This document shows positions 25,270-33,338 of a stretch of DNA of 64,000 nucleotides, piece by piece. The notes beneath the pieces were generated by a model. That model saw only the letters and a list, made by a program, of their open reading frames with translations. It was not told the DNA's origin and did no database searches. How positions within the stretch are numbered: position 1 is the stretch's first letter; each line of letters starts with the position of its first letter. The stretch is taken from the NCBI GenBank assembly GCA_015660865.1, contig JACTUA010000004.1:106869-170868 (forward strand), in the 5' to 3' direction. Both the position numbers and the translations under genes were made by a program. This DNA comes from Methanomicrobiales archaeon. GTDB lineage: Archaea; Halobacteriota; Methanomicrobia; Methanomicrobiales; JACTUA01.

Positions 25270-26190
25270 TTACGCCGGGTGGTCCCGGATGAGCTCGATG
25301 AGCTCGGATCCGTCCTCCAGGGAGTGGAGGCGCTCCTCGCCGATGACCAGGGTGTTGCCGATGGTCTTCTGCCTCCGGTAGCCGATGAGGACGCAGAGGG
25401 CATGGGCGTTCGCGATCCGGGAGAGGTTCCCGATGATGGGGGCCCTCTTCACCACGTGCTGGGTGGTCCCATACCCGGTGAGGATGGTCTCGTCCCCATA
25501 CCGGACGAGGGCCTCGAAGGGGGCGCGGCGCGTGAGGTGGATCTCCATCCCCATCCGTTCGAGATCGGCAGGGATCTTCCCGTGGTACGGCTCACCCGAG
25601 CCCGCGAACCGGGACTGGTGGGCGAGGAGATCGATGGGCCGGGTGATGGCCGCGTCGAAGAGCTCCTCGATCCGCAGCGCAATCTCCATGGTGGTCCCCA
25701 TGCCGTTCTCGTACTTGCTGATGGTCCGCCGGGAGACCCCCAGGAGGTGGGCGAGATCGCCGAGGGAGAACTGCTTCTCCTCCCTGAGGGCGTGGAGGAG
25801 GGCCTCGTCGAGGTTCACGTAGAGGCCCCCGGGCGAGACATACACGAGGGGCGGGATGCCTTCGACGAGGAAGTCGGAAAGGGTGGGGACCGAGATGGCA
25901 TAGATCCCGTAGCGGACATAGACTGCCCCCCGCGGGAGGTCCGCGTCCCTTGTCCGCTCGCCGACGATGAGGGGTGCCCCGCCCAGGTAATAGGAGACAA
26001 GGTCCAGGTCCCGGGCGATATCCTCGGAGACGCCGTCGATGTGGGAGATGGCCTTGACGACCATGAGGATCCTGAGGTTCCGGGCGATGAGGTCGAAGGA
26101 GCGGGGCCTCTGGCTGCACGGGTCCGAGACCTGGAAACCCGTGTCGAGAAGCAGGCTCCTCACCCTCTGGAGCAGGGCCTCCTGGGTCAT
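25270..26190 (-). CDS. Archaeal HTH-type transcriptional regulator (XRE domain in middle)
   Basis: Conserved euryarchaeal regulator of unknown target. The XRE-type helix-turn-helix is at about residues 128-160 (FSLGDLAHLLGVSRRTISKYENGM). It is flanked by an N-terminal nuclease-like alpha/beta domain (FDLIARNLRILMVVKAISHIDGV) and a C-terminal domain with similar strands (LVRYGDETILTGYGTT). The 306 residues match the family of putative HTH-type regulators found in most methanogens. It is divergent from tiaS with a 49-base gap, so both promoters overlap. Confidence 0.83.
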   Translation of the reverse strand: MTQEALLQRVRSLLLDTGFQVSDPCSQRPRSFDLIARNLRILMVVKAISHIDGVSEDIARDLDLVSYYLGGAPLIVGERTRDADLPRGAVYVRYGIYAISVPTLSDFLVEGIPPLVYVSPGGLYVNLDEALLHALREEKQFSLGDLAHLLGVSRRTISKYENGMGTTMEIALRIEELFDAAITRPIDLLAHQSRFAGSGEPYHGKIPADLERMGMEIHLTRRAPFEALVRYGDETILTGYGTTQHVVKRAPIIGNLSRIANAHALCVLIGYRRQKTIGNTLVIGEERLHSLEDGSELIELIRDHPA

Positions 26191-26239
26191 AGTCTCCTAA
26201 AGAACCCATATAGTGTGACGGGGTAATAAGATATCGGGC

Positions 26240-27463
26240 ATGTGGATCGGGATCGATGACACGGACTCCCCACGGGGGATGTGCACCACGTACCTCGGGG
26301 CCGTGCTCATCCGGAGGCTCGTTGCCAGGGGCTTCAATCTTACGGAAGCAAGGCTCATCCGGCTCAACCCGAACGTCCCGTATAAGACAAGGGGGAACGC
26401 TGCCATCTCGCTGGAGGTTGATGGGGATCCGGATATCGCGTTCGAGGAGGCATGCCGGTGCGTTGAGGATCTTGCTGACCTTCCAGCCGAGGGAACGGAG
26501 CCAGGAGTCGTGGTGTCCGAGAGGAAGCCCCCTGTTTCCTTCTACCACAAGGCATTGCGTTCGTTCTGCGAACCCGATGAGGCTGTTGCTATCCTCGACG
26601 CAGCCGGCGCGAAGTACCGGGGGTGGAAAGGAGGCCGGGGGCTCATCGGGGCCACAGCTGCGATCGCAAGCGATCTTCCGGACTTCACCTGGGAGATCCT
26701 GGTCTACCGGTTTCCCGGCATGTGGGGATCCCCACGGGAGATAGAGCGGGAGACCTTCTTCCTCGCTGATGCCGCAACAGCACCCTCCACCTGGGACACG
26801 GTAGACCATGAGAATGATACCGTGGTCTGCTCACCCCACACACCGGATCCCGTCCTCTTCGGGATCCGGGGGCAGAGCCCAATCGCCGTTGCCCTGGCCC
26901 GGACCTTCGTCCGCACCGAGCCGCCAGGCCTTGAGCAGATCTTTCTCACGAATCAGGGTACTGATGGGCATCTGGAAGAAGGTATCGTCGGGGAGCTCAT
27001 GCCAGGTCACTCATACTGTGTAATGGGCACCGTTTCAGGGAAAGCGGAGACCGGAAAGGGAGGTCATGTTTCTCTCCCTCTGGAGTCAGGGGGAAGCGAT
27101 CTCCGGTGCATGGCCTACGAACCCACGAAGGAGTTCAGGGATGTGGTGAGGGCGCTCCTTCCCGGGGACATGGCGGAGGTCTGCGGGAGCTACAAGGGGG
27201 GATCCCTCAACCTAGAGAAGATCCATGTCACCGGGCTCGCTCCGGATCTCGCGAAGAACCCGCCCAGGTGCCCCTCATGCGGGAAGAGAATGACGTCGGC
27301 CGGGCATCTGAAAGGGTACAAGTGCCGGGGGTGTGGAACACGGGCGAAGGATGCAGAGGTGCTGGTCCGCAAACGCCGGATTGGCTGCGGATGGTACGAG
27401 GTCCCACCGTCTGCCCGGAGGCACCTGGCCAAGCCCCTCATACGGATGATTCGGCACAGATAA
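26240..27463 (+). CDS. tiaS: tRNA(Ile2) 2-agmatinylcytidine synthetase TiaS
   Basis: Attaches agmatine to C34 of tRNA-Ile2 so that it decodes AUA. The start MWIGIDDTDSPRGMCTTYL is characteristic (kinase-like domain), then RLNPNVPYKTRGNAAISLEV and HSYCVMGTVSGKAETGKGGH (OB-like), and a C-terminal zinc ribbon with CPSCG and CRGCG knuckles that grips the anticodon loop. The 407-residue length is normal. It is followed 40 bases downstream by deoxyhypusine synthase, so two translation-modifying genes are adjacent. Confidence 0.95.
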   Translation: MWIGIDDTDSPRGMCTTYLGAVLIRRLVARGFNLTEARLIRLNPNVPYKTRGNAAISLEVDGDPDIAFEEACRCVEDLADLPAEGTEPGVVVSERKPPVSFYHKALRSFCEPDEAVAILDAAGAKYRGWKGGRGLIGATAAIASDLPDFTWEILVYRFPGMWGSPREIERETFFLADAATAPSTWDTVDHENDTVVCSPHTPDPVLFGIRGQSPIAVALARTFVRTEPPGLEQIFLTNQGTDGHLEEGIVGELMPGHSYCVMGTVSGKAETGKGGHVSLPLESGGSDLRCMAYEPTKEFRDVVRALLPGDMAEVCGSYKGGSLNLEKIHVTGLAPDLAKNPPRCPSCGKRMTSAGHLKGYKCRGCGTRAKDAEVLVRKRRIGCGWYEVPPSARRHLAKPLIRMIRHR

Positions 27464-27503
27464 GAGGGAAGAGGGAGAGATCTCCGGAGAGAGACGGGTG
27501 ACT

Positions 27504-28433
27504 ATGGAAGGCGATGCGGTGAGGCAGGTGAGGGTCCGGCCCGGTATGACCGTCGGGGAGCTGGTCCAGGAGCTCAAGACATCGGGAGCGTTCAACGGGG
27601 GATCCCTCGCAAAGGCCTGCGGTATCACGGAGGAGATGTTCAGAGATGACAAGGCCACGACGTTCGTGGGCCTTGCCGGGGCAATGGTTCCTGCTGGCAT
27701 GGGGGGCATCGTGTCCGACCTGGTGGACATGGGATATGTGGACATCTTGGTCTCCACCGGCGCGAACCTGGTGCACGACATTGTGGAGGCTATCGGGTGC
27801 CGGCACTATCACGGGTCGGCGGATTGCTCGGATAACGACCTCCGGAAGCAGGGGATCAACCGCATCTACGACGTCTATGTCGCTGACGAGGCCTTCACCC
27901 AGTTCGAGGAGTTCATCCAGGGGGTCTTCGGGGGCCTTAAGGAGGGGACGGTCATCTCCACGACCGAGCTCCTCGCAACAGTCGGCAGGAACCTTCCCTC
28001 AGGCATCCTCGCCACCGCGGCGAGGAAGGGTGTCCCGGTCTACTGCCCTGCGGTCCAGGACTCGGTCTTCGGCCTCCAGTTCTCCCTTTTCACCCAGACC
28101 CACAACGTCGTCGTGGATGCCTTCCGGGACATGAAGGGCTTCCTCGACCGGTGCTTCACGGCAGAGCGGGCCGGGGCGCTCATCATCGGCGGAGGCGTGC
28201 CCAAGAACTTCATCTTCCAGGGGATGCTTCTCGCGCCCCACGGGTTCTCCTACGCGGTCCAGCTGACGGGAGACAGGCCGGATCTCGGGGGCCTCTCGGG
28301 CGCGACACTGGACGAGGCCCGCTCCTGGGGGAAGCTCACATCCGATGCGCAGGGAGTGACGGTCTACGGGGACGCGACCATCACCCTCCCGCTCCTCACC
28401 GCGGCGGTGCTGGAGAGGCTCTCCCGTGGCTGA
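27504..28433 (+). CDS. dys: Deoxyhypusine synthase
   Basis: Transfers the aminobutyl group of spermidine to a lysine of aIF5A using NAD. Conserved parts are VGLAGAMVPAGMGGIVSDLV (NAD binding), VSTGANLVHD, and near the C-terminus SWGKLTSDAQGVTVYGDATITLPLL, with the active-site Lys in SWGK. The ATG at 27504 yields 309 residues; a GTG two codons upstream is possible. The stop overlaps pyrF by eight bases, so translation is coupled. Confidence 0.95.
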   Translation: MEGDAVRQVRVRPGMTVGELVQELKTSGAFNGGSLAKACGITEEMFRDDKATTFVGLAGAMVPAGMGGIVSDLVDMGYVDILVSTGANLVHDIVEAIGCRHYHGSADCSDNDLRKQGINRIYDVYVADEAFTQFEEFIQGVFGGLKEGTVISTTELLATVGRNLPSGILATAARKGVPVYCPAVQDSVFGLQFSLFTQTHNVVVDAFRDMKGFLDRCFTAERAGALIIGGGVPKNFIFQGMLLAPHGFSYAVQLTGDRPDLGGLSGATLDEARSWGKLTSDAQGVTVYGDATITLPLLTAAVLERLSRG

Positions 28434-29061
28434 CCTGATCCTCTCTCTCGACGTTCAGGACCGGACTTCGGCTATCGCAGTAGCCAGAGCCTGCGCACCT
28501 CATCTGGATGCCATCAAGGTCGGGTATCCCCTTGTGCTCCCGGCAGGGCTCTCTGTTGCAGGGGATCTCCTGACCCTCGGCCTCCCCCTCATCGCCGATT
28601 TCAAGGTTGCTGATATCCCGAACACGAACCAGATGATCTGCACGCTGGCATTCCAGGCCGGGTTCTCGGCCATCATCGCCCATGCATTCCCGGGAGAGGA
28701 CGCCCTCTCCGGCTGTGTCGGTGTGGCCCATTCGAGCGGCGGGGCATGCTACGCGGTCGCGGAGATGAGCCATCCTGGTGCGGCCGAGTTCTTTCACAGC
28801 GGGGTCGCCGAGCGGCTGGCTGCGCTCGCCGTGCGGTGCCGGGCAGACGGGATCATCGCCCCCGCGACCCGGCCTGACAGGGTGGCACGCCTCCGGGAGA
28901 TCGTCGGGCCCCTGAAGATCCTGTCCCCGGGGGTTGGTGCCCAGGGAGGGGATCTGGAAGCGGTGAAGGATCTCGTGGACGGTATAATCGTGGGGCGGGC
29001 CATCTATGGGGCGGCAGACCCCGCAGGGGCGGCGAGGGAGTTATCGCGGCGCTGCCGATGA
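28426..29061 (+). CDS. pyrF: Orotidine 5'-phosphate decarboxylase
   Basis: Last step of UMP synthesis. The catalytic motif is LIADFKVADIPNTN (Lys-Asp pair in a DxKxxD pattern), and the phosphate-binding end is GDLEAVKDLVDGIIVGRAIYGA. The 211 residues match the compact archaeal enzyme. The start is a GTG that overlaps the end of dys. Confidence 0.95.
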   Translation: MADLILSLDVQDRTSAIAVARACAPHLDAIKVGYPLVLPAGLSVAGDLLTLGLPLIADFKVADIPNTNQMICTLAFQAGFSAIIAHAFPGEDALSGCVGVAHSSGGACYAVAEMSHPGAAEFFHSGVAERLAALAVRCRADGIIAPATRPDRVARLREIVGPLKILSPGVGAQGGDLEAVKDLVDGIIVGRAIYGAADPAGAARELSRRCR

Positions 29062-29175
29062 TGAGACGGCCGATCTGACGGGTGATGAACCCTATGAGTC
29101 AGCTGAGGCAGCCCGGAATTACGTCGAAGGCCCGACCTTCTCTTCCTTATCGGTTTTCTCCAATCGTGTTTACGC

Positions 29176-29205
29176 TTTTGCGTCAAAATATTATTCTGCG
29201 CAAAA
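29176..29205. promoter_or_regulatory. Inverted repeat TTTTGCG/CGCAAAA around an AT-rich core
   Basis: TTTTGCG (29176-29182) and CGCAAAA (29199-29205) form perfect 7-base arms with a 16-base spacer that contains AAAATATTATT, a good TATA candidate. It lies 33 bases before the ATG of the NrdD-like domain gene. A repressor bound to both arms would cover the TATA element. No such regulator is named here. Confidence 0.55.
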
Positions 29206-29237
29206 ACATTTTATGGTCGCCTCACCATGGATCCGGT

Positions 29238-29600
29238 ATGCAATGGAGTCCAGAGCAGCGCAAGCTTACCGAGAAGTTCCGCTCCCTCGAGGAGATCCCT
29301 ACCGGGGAACGGCGCTACAAGTGTTTCACCTGCCACACCATCGTGGACTCGACGCCATGCCCCAAGTGCGGTGAGACCCGGCTCCAGATCCTCTGCCCCC
29401 TGGACCACTGCCAGTGTGCCCACGAGATCATCGCACGGATCGAGTACTGCCCCCTCTGCGGAAGCCCCGTCTGCCCGTCCTGCGGGTCCCATGACGTGGT
29501 GCAGATCAGCCGGGTCACCGGCTACCTCCAGGATGTATCGGGCTGGAACGCCGGAAAAAAGCAGGAACTGAAGGACCGGGTGCGCTACCAGCTCTCATGA
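29238..29600 (+). CDS. Stand-alone NrdD-type zinc ribbon plus glycyl-radical-like domain
   Basis: 120-residue protein resembling only the C-terminal end of anaerobic (class III) ribonucleotide reductase. Four or more cysteine knuckles are present (Cys29/32, Cys41/44, Cys71/74, Cys79/82). The last pair runs into SRVTGYL (Gly95), the position of the radical glycine in RxCGYL of NrdD, followed by GWNAGKKQEL (102-111). There is no room for the 10-stranded catalytic barrel. The start at 29238 is taken because upstream codons look non-coding. The stop overlaps the CbiZ gene by four bases. Function could be a radical-carrying cofactor for a separate NrdD, or a regulatory zinc protein. Confidence 0.75.
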   Translation: MQWSPEQRKLTEKFRSLEEIPTGERRYKCFTCHTIVDSTPCPKCGETRLQILCPLDHCQCAHEIIARIEYCPLCGSPVCPSCGSHDVVQISRVTGYLQDVSGWNAGKKQELKDRVRYQLS

Positions 29601-30466
29601 GGTACTTCTTCAGGGGAAAGACCCTCTTCCTCCGGGGGGATTTCAGAGCCGCAAGCACCGGTGTGAACGGGGGCCTCCGGAAGGCCACCACCATCTTCAA
29701 CCATACCGTGGACCATGCATTCGACCATGCCGAGCCCCTCCGTCCCATGGAGGAGATCGCGGCCGGCATGGGGTTCTCCCGGGACTTCTTTGGGCTCCTC
29801 ACCGCCGTTCCGATCCGGACCACCTGTATCCTCCATTATGACTTCATCACCCTCTTTGTTACAGCAGGAGTTACCAACCCGAACCCGGCACCCGCAGGCA
29901 CCATCAACATCATCGTCCATTCAGCCGAGGGATTTACCGACGGAGCACTTCTCGAGACCATCCTCACCGTTACCATGGCCAAGGCCGACGCGGTGAGGGC
30001 CCTCGGGCACCCCTTCTCTGGCACCATCACCGATGCCGTGATTGCCGCATGCGAGGGGCCGGTATGCCACACCTATGCAGGCACCGCGACAGAGGCAGGA
30101 AGGCGGATTTACCGGGCTGCGTTCCATGGTGTGCAGGAGGCACTGGCCCGGCACGAGGGAAGGGTGGAGAGAAAGGCGCCATCCCTGTTCATCTTCTCGC
30201 GCTACGGGGGGGACCACTGGGTGGAGTGGTCTCCCGAAGGCTGTCCCTACTATCCCTGCCATTTCGAAGGCCAGCAATGCGATTTCTGCTACTGCCCCCT
30301 GTACCCGTGCCTGGACTCCGGGCTGGGCCAGTGGGCGGAGAGCAAGAACGGCGGGCGGGTCTGGAACTGCAGCGGATGCACCCTCCTCCACATCCCAAAG
30401 GTCGCGGAGTACCTGAGGAAGAACCCTGAAGCGAGCCTCAGGGAGCTGAAGAAGGTCGCTTCCTGA
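29597..30466 (+). CDS. cbiZ: CbiZ-type adenosylcobinamide amidohydrolase with Cys-rich C-terminal domain
   Basis: Cobalamin salvage enzyme that splits adenosylcobinamide to adenosylcobyric acid. The CbiZ domain fills residues 1-205, with VTAGVTNPNPAPAGTINIIVH and LLETILTVTMAKADAVRALG as its conserved core. The remaining 85 residues form a small Cys-rich module (CPYYPCHFEGQQCDFCYCPLYPC and later WNCSGCTLLH), which occurs in methanogens alone or fused to CbiZ and probably binds metal. It is translationally coupled to the NrdD-like gene upstream. Confidence 0.87.
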   Translation: MRYFFRGKTLFLRGDFRAASTGVNGGLRKATTIFNHTVDHAFDHAEPLRPMEEIAAGMGFSRDFFGLLTAVPIRTTCILHYDFITLFVTAGVTNPNPAPAGTINIIVHSAEGFTDGALLETILTVTMAKADAVRALGHPFSGTITDAVIAACEGPVCHTYAGTATEAGRRIYRAAFHGVQEALARHEGRVERKAPSLFIFSRYGGDHWVEWSPEGCPYYPCHFEGQQCDFCYCPLYPCLDSGLGQWAESKNGGRVWNCSGCTLLHIPKVAEYLRKNPEASLRELKKVAS

Positions 30467-30472
30467 AAAAGA

Positions 30473-30685
30473 TTACTTCTCGGGAATTCCCAGGGCGGTC
30501 AGGAGTTCCTCGAGGGGAATACCATGGGCCTGAGCCGCCTCCCGGATCGTCTCGCCCCTGGCCACGGCGCAGCCGAGGCAACCCATCCCGAACCTGAAGA
30601 GGACGGTGGCCGCGTCGGGCTTCGCCTGCAGGACATCCATGATGGTGCTGTCAGCCGTTACTGCCATGCCCATGGTGTTTGTCAT
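30473..30685 (-). CDS. DUF1858 / hybrid-cluster-associated redox disulfide protein
   Basis: 70-residue protein. VTADSTIMDVLQAKPDAATVLFRFGMGCLGC carries the CLGC redox pair of the DUF1858 (ScdA N-like) family, which is thought to assist iron-sulfur or hybrid-cluster proteins. The C-terminal half is helical (GETIREAAQAHGIPLEELLTALGI). It converges on the CbiZ gene with a 6-base gap and is monocistronic. A start at one of the internal Met codons is possible. Confidence 0.87.
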   Translation of the reverse strand: MTNTMGMAVTADSTIMDVLQAKPDAATVLFRFGMGCLGCAVARGETIREAAQAHGIPLEELLTALGIPEK

Positions 30686-30763
30686 CCTGCTACTTAATCC
30701 TTGGGAACCCTAGGACAGGCGGTTCACTGGCAGGGAAACCCTCATTTTCACCCCCCACCGTCA

Positions 30764-30771
30764 TACTTTAA
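30764..30771 (+). promoter_or_regulatory. TATA box for RPA-RPAP
   Basis: TACTTTAA lies 37-44 bases before the chosen RPA ATG at 30808. The G/C-rich inverted repeat AGAGG...CCTCT directly after it would place a hairpin around the transcription start at about 30790. Confidence 0.5.
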
Positions 30772-30807
30772 GAGGGGCCGGGGGGCCTCTTATCAGTGGA
30801 GATGTCT

Positions 30808-32028
30808 ATGGAAGTAGCAGATGTGGTTGAAAGAATCTCCGGAAAGATGGAAGCAAAGGGAATCGCCGTTGACCGGTCAAGGATCGAATCAAAGATACGG
30901 CGTCTTGTTGAGGAGTTTGGCGTCCAGCTTGCAGAAGCTGAGCGCACGGTGATGAACGAGCTCGCCCGGGAGCACTCGCTGCCATCCCCCGGTACGAGGG
31001 CACAGGAGCGGGAGATACAGGGACTCGCGGTAGGGGAATGGGTGACCGTCCAGGGCAAGGTGGTGGCCCTCACCTCCCCGCGAACCCCGGCAATCGCCCA
31101 GGCAGGGATCCTCGCCGATCCCTCCGGGGCCATCAGGTTCACAGTCTGGGCGAAGGCCAAGGCCCAGCCCCTTTCTGTCGGGAAGTGGTACAGGATCGAG
31201 TCCGCGGTCGTGGACGAGTTCCGCAGCGCGGAGCAGCTGAAGATCCATAGCGGGACCACCATCTCAGAGGTGGAGAACGAGACCTCCCTCATCCCGAAGA
31301 TGATCCCCGTGCGGGACCTCCGTCCCGGTGTAGGGTCCGTCAGGGTGAAGGTGGTGCAGGAGTGGGAGTCGAGCCATGAGCGGATGCTCCAGGCAGGCCT
31401 TCTCGGAGACGAGACGGGAACCATCAAGTTCACCATCTGGCGGGAGGAGGGGAAGGAGAAGCTCATTCCCGGTGCCGTGTACGCCATCTACTATGCCCTC
31501 GTGGACGAGTTCAACGGCAGGCTGCAGCTGAACCTCTCCACGGCGGTATACCTCCCCGAGGAGGGCGAGATCAGGGTGGCAGAGGGTGAGGCGGCGAGAG
31601 GAGTCATTGTCCACCTGGCCCCCGGTTCCGGGCTCATCAAGCGGTGCCCGGTGGAGGGGTGCAACCGGGTTCTCTCCCGGCAGAATTACTGCCCGGTACA
31701 CGAGATCCAGAAGGACTTCCGGTACGACCTGCGGATCAAGGGCGTCCTCGATGACGGGATCCGCACGAGGAATATCCTCGTCCAGAGGGATATCGTCGAG
31801 ACCCTCTCGGGGATGAAGCTCGAGGAGGCGGTCGCCCTCGGGGAGTCAAGCCCCCTGGGGATGGACGAAGTCTTCTACCGGATCCGGGATGCGGTCCTCG
31901 GGCGCTACTTCCAGGTGAGGGGGAGCGAGTTCGACGGGAGGATCCTGGTGAAAGAGTGCCAGAAGATCGCCTTCGACCCCGGCGACCTCGCTGCGCTCCT
32001 GAACCGGGCCGGAGGTGAGGCCCAGTGA
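30808..32028 (+). CDS. rpa: Replication protein A (single-stranded DNA-binding)
   Basis: Coats single-stranded DNA in replication and repair. At least two OB folds are visible (GEWVTVQGKVVALTS... and RDLRPGVGSVRVKVVQEW...), and a zinc finger CPVEGCNRVLSRQNYCPVH near residues 285-303 resembles the RPA70 C-terminal finger. A helical N-terminus precedes them. ATG 30808 is chosen because GTGGAG sits six bases upstream; ATG 30802 and GTG 30796 are in frame. It overlaps the RPA-associated protein gene by one base. Confidence 0.93.
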   Translation: MEVADVVERISGKMEAKGIAVDRSRIESKIRRLVEEFGVQLAEAERTVMNELAREHSLPSPGTRAQEREIQGLAVGEWVTVQGKVVALTSPRTPAIAQAGILADPSGAIRFTVWAKAKAQPLSVGKWYRIESAVVDEFRSAEQLKIHSGTTISEVENETSLIPKMIPVRDLRPGVGSVRVKVVQEWESSHERMLQAGLLGDETGTIKFTIWREEGKEKLIPGAVYAIYYALVDEFNGRLQLNLSTAVYLPEEGEIRVAEGEAARGVIVHLAPGSGLIKRCPVEGCNRVLSRQNYCPVHEIQKDFRYDLRIKGVLDDGIRTRNILVQRDIVETLSGMKLEEAVALGESSPLGMDEVFYRIRDAVLGRYFQVRGSEFDGRILVKECQKIAFDPGDLAALLNRAGGEAQ

Positions 32029-32618
32029 TGAACGGACGCAGGGCAGCGGGCCCCCGCCCGGGCCAGACCTTCGACAGGGAGCCTGCCCGCCGGGTCTTTG
32101 CAGGGGAGCTCAGAGAGGTGAAGCTCCAGTTCAGGGAAGGGGAGGACGAGAAGAGCCCGAGCTTCGTCCTTCTCCCGACGGGCGCCCGGTGCAACCGGAT
32201 CTTCATCGTCGGGACCCTCACCGAGAAGGAGCGGCGCGGGGACCAGAACGTCTTCTACCATGCCCGGATAGCTGACCCGACCGGGACCTTCTTCCTCATG
32301 GCCGGGAGCTACCAGCCCGAGGCGATGCAGCAGATCGCCCGGATCGAGCCTCCCGCGTTTGTCGCGGTCATCGGGAAACCGAACCTCTTCGAGTCCCAGA
32401 CGGGATCCATGCTCGTCTCGGTCAGGGCGGAATCGGTCACCACGGTCGACAGGGAGACCCGGGACCTCTGGGTCCTCGACACGGCCCGGGCCACCATCGA
32501 GCGACTCGAGGAGATCGGGAAGACCGACGACTCGAAGAGGGCAGAGGAGCATTACCATCCCGATCCCGCCGTTTACCGGAGAATGGTCTACGATGCCCTC
32601 GCCCAGCTAAAGATCTGA
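32028..32618 (+). CDS. RPA-associated OB-fold protein (RPAP)
   Basis: Small partner of archaeal RPA. The OB-fold portion is CNRIFIVGTLTEKERRGDQN through FVAVIGKPNLF, and the C-terminus is a winged-helix-like tail (HYHPDPAVYRRMVYDALAQL). Length 196 residues fits the COG3390 family, which is encoded next to RPA in euryarchaea. The ATG follows GGAGGTGAGG by seven bases and shares one base with the RPA stop. Confidence 0.92.
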   Translation: MNGRRAAGPRPGQTFDREPARRVFAGELREVKLQFREGEDEKSPSFVLLPTGARCNRIFIVGTLTEKERRGDQNVFYHARIADPTGTFFLMAGSYQPEAMQQIARIEPPAFVAVIGKPNLFESQTGSMLVSVRAESVTTVDRETRDLWVLDTARATIERLEEIGKTDDSKRAEEHYHPDPAVYRRMVYDALAQLKI

Positions 32619-32677
32619 CCCACATTCATTTTTCTCACCCAAATGGTTATCTGGATGAAGTTCCATCAGTGCCAGCT

Positions 32678-33265
32678 ATGAAGCAGCTCCGACTGGTTAC
32701 CCGGGTCCGCGAGAGGGCGGCCCGGGCTGCCCGGCACCTCACCCTCGTCCTCCTCTTTATCTCCTCCGGGTGTCTCATTTCCGGAGGGAGGGGAGGAGCC
32801 CCTGCCCTCGATGTCTCTTCCGATGCCTTCTCAGGCGACGGGCAGATCCCGGTTGTGTACACCTGCGACGGAACCGATATCTCACCACCCCTTTCCTGGG
32901 CCCCTGTCCCGCAGAGAACCGCAAGTATCGCCCTCCTGGTTACCGACCCTGATGCCCCCGGCGGGACGTTCATACACTGGACAGTCTACAATATCCCGCC
33001 CGGGACCCGCGGGATCCCCGCAGGCGCTCCCGGAAAGAATGTCCTGCCAGCCGGTTCCCTCGAGGGGGTGAATGACATGGGCCGCCCGGGATACGGGGGC
33101 CCGTGCCCGCCGAGGGGGAAGCCCCACCACTACCATTTCACGGTCTATGCCCTCGATTCGACCATCCACCTCACCGGGAAACGGGACGGAAGGATGCTCG
33201 CAGATGCTGTTACGGGACACATCCTCGCGCAGGGGGAACTGGTGGGAATGTATAGAAGGGCCTGA
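32678..33265 (+). CDS. YbhB/YbcL (PEBP) family lipoprotein
   Basis: Phosphatidylethanolamine-binding-protein fold, ligand unknown. After a basic N-terminus, the hydrophobic segment HLTLVLLFISSGC ends in a lipobox, so the mature protein is on the outer face. The PEBP signatures DPDAPGGTFIHWTVYNIP and GYGGPCPPRGKPHHYHFTVYALD form the anion-binding pocket. ATG 32678 is chosen over an upstream GTG at 32669. Single gene. Confidence 0.92.
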   Translation: MKQLRLVTRVRERAARAARHLTLVLLFISSGCLISGGRGGAPALDVSSDAFSGDGQIPVVYTCDGTDISPPLSWAPVPQRTASIALLVTDPDAPGGTFIHWTVYNIPPGTRGIPAGAPGKNVLPAGSLEGVNDMGRPGYGGPCPPRGKPHHYHFTVYALDSTIHLTGKRDGRMLADAVTGHILAQGELVGMYRRA

Positions 33266-33338
33266 AGTGGTCCGGGCTGCATCTCTCCGCCAGAGCGTGT
33301 GGACAAAAAGGTTTTGGGTCTGAGATCTTCCCGCCCAG

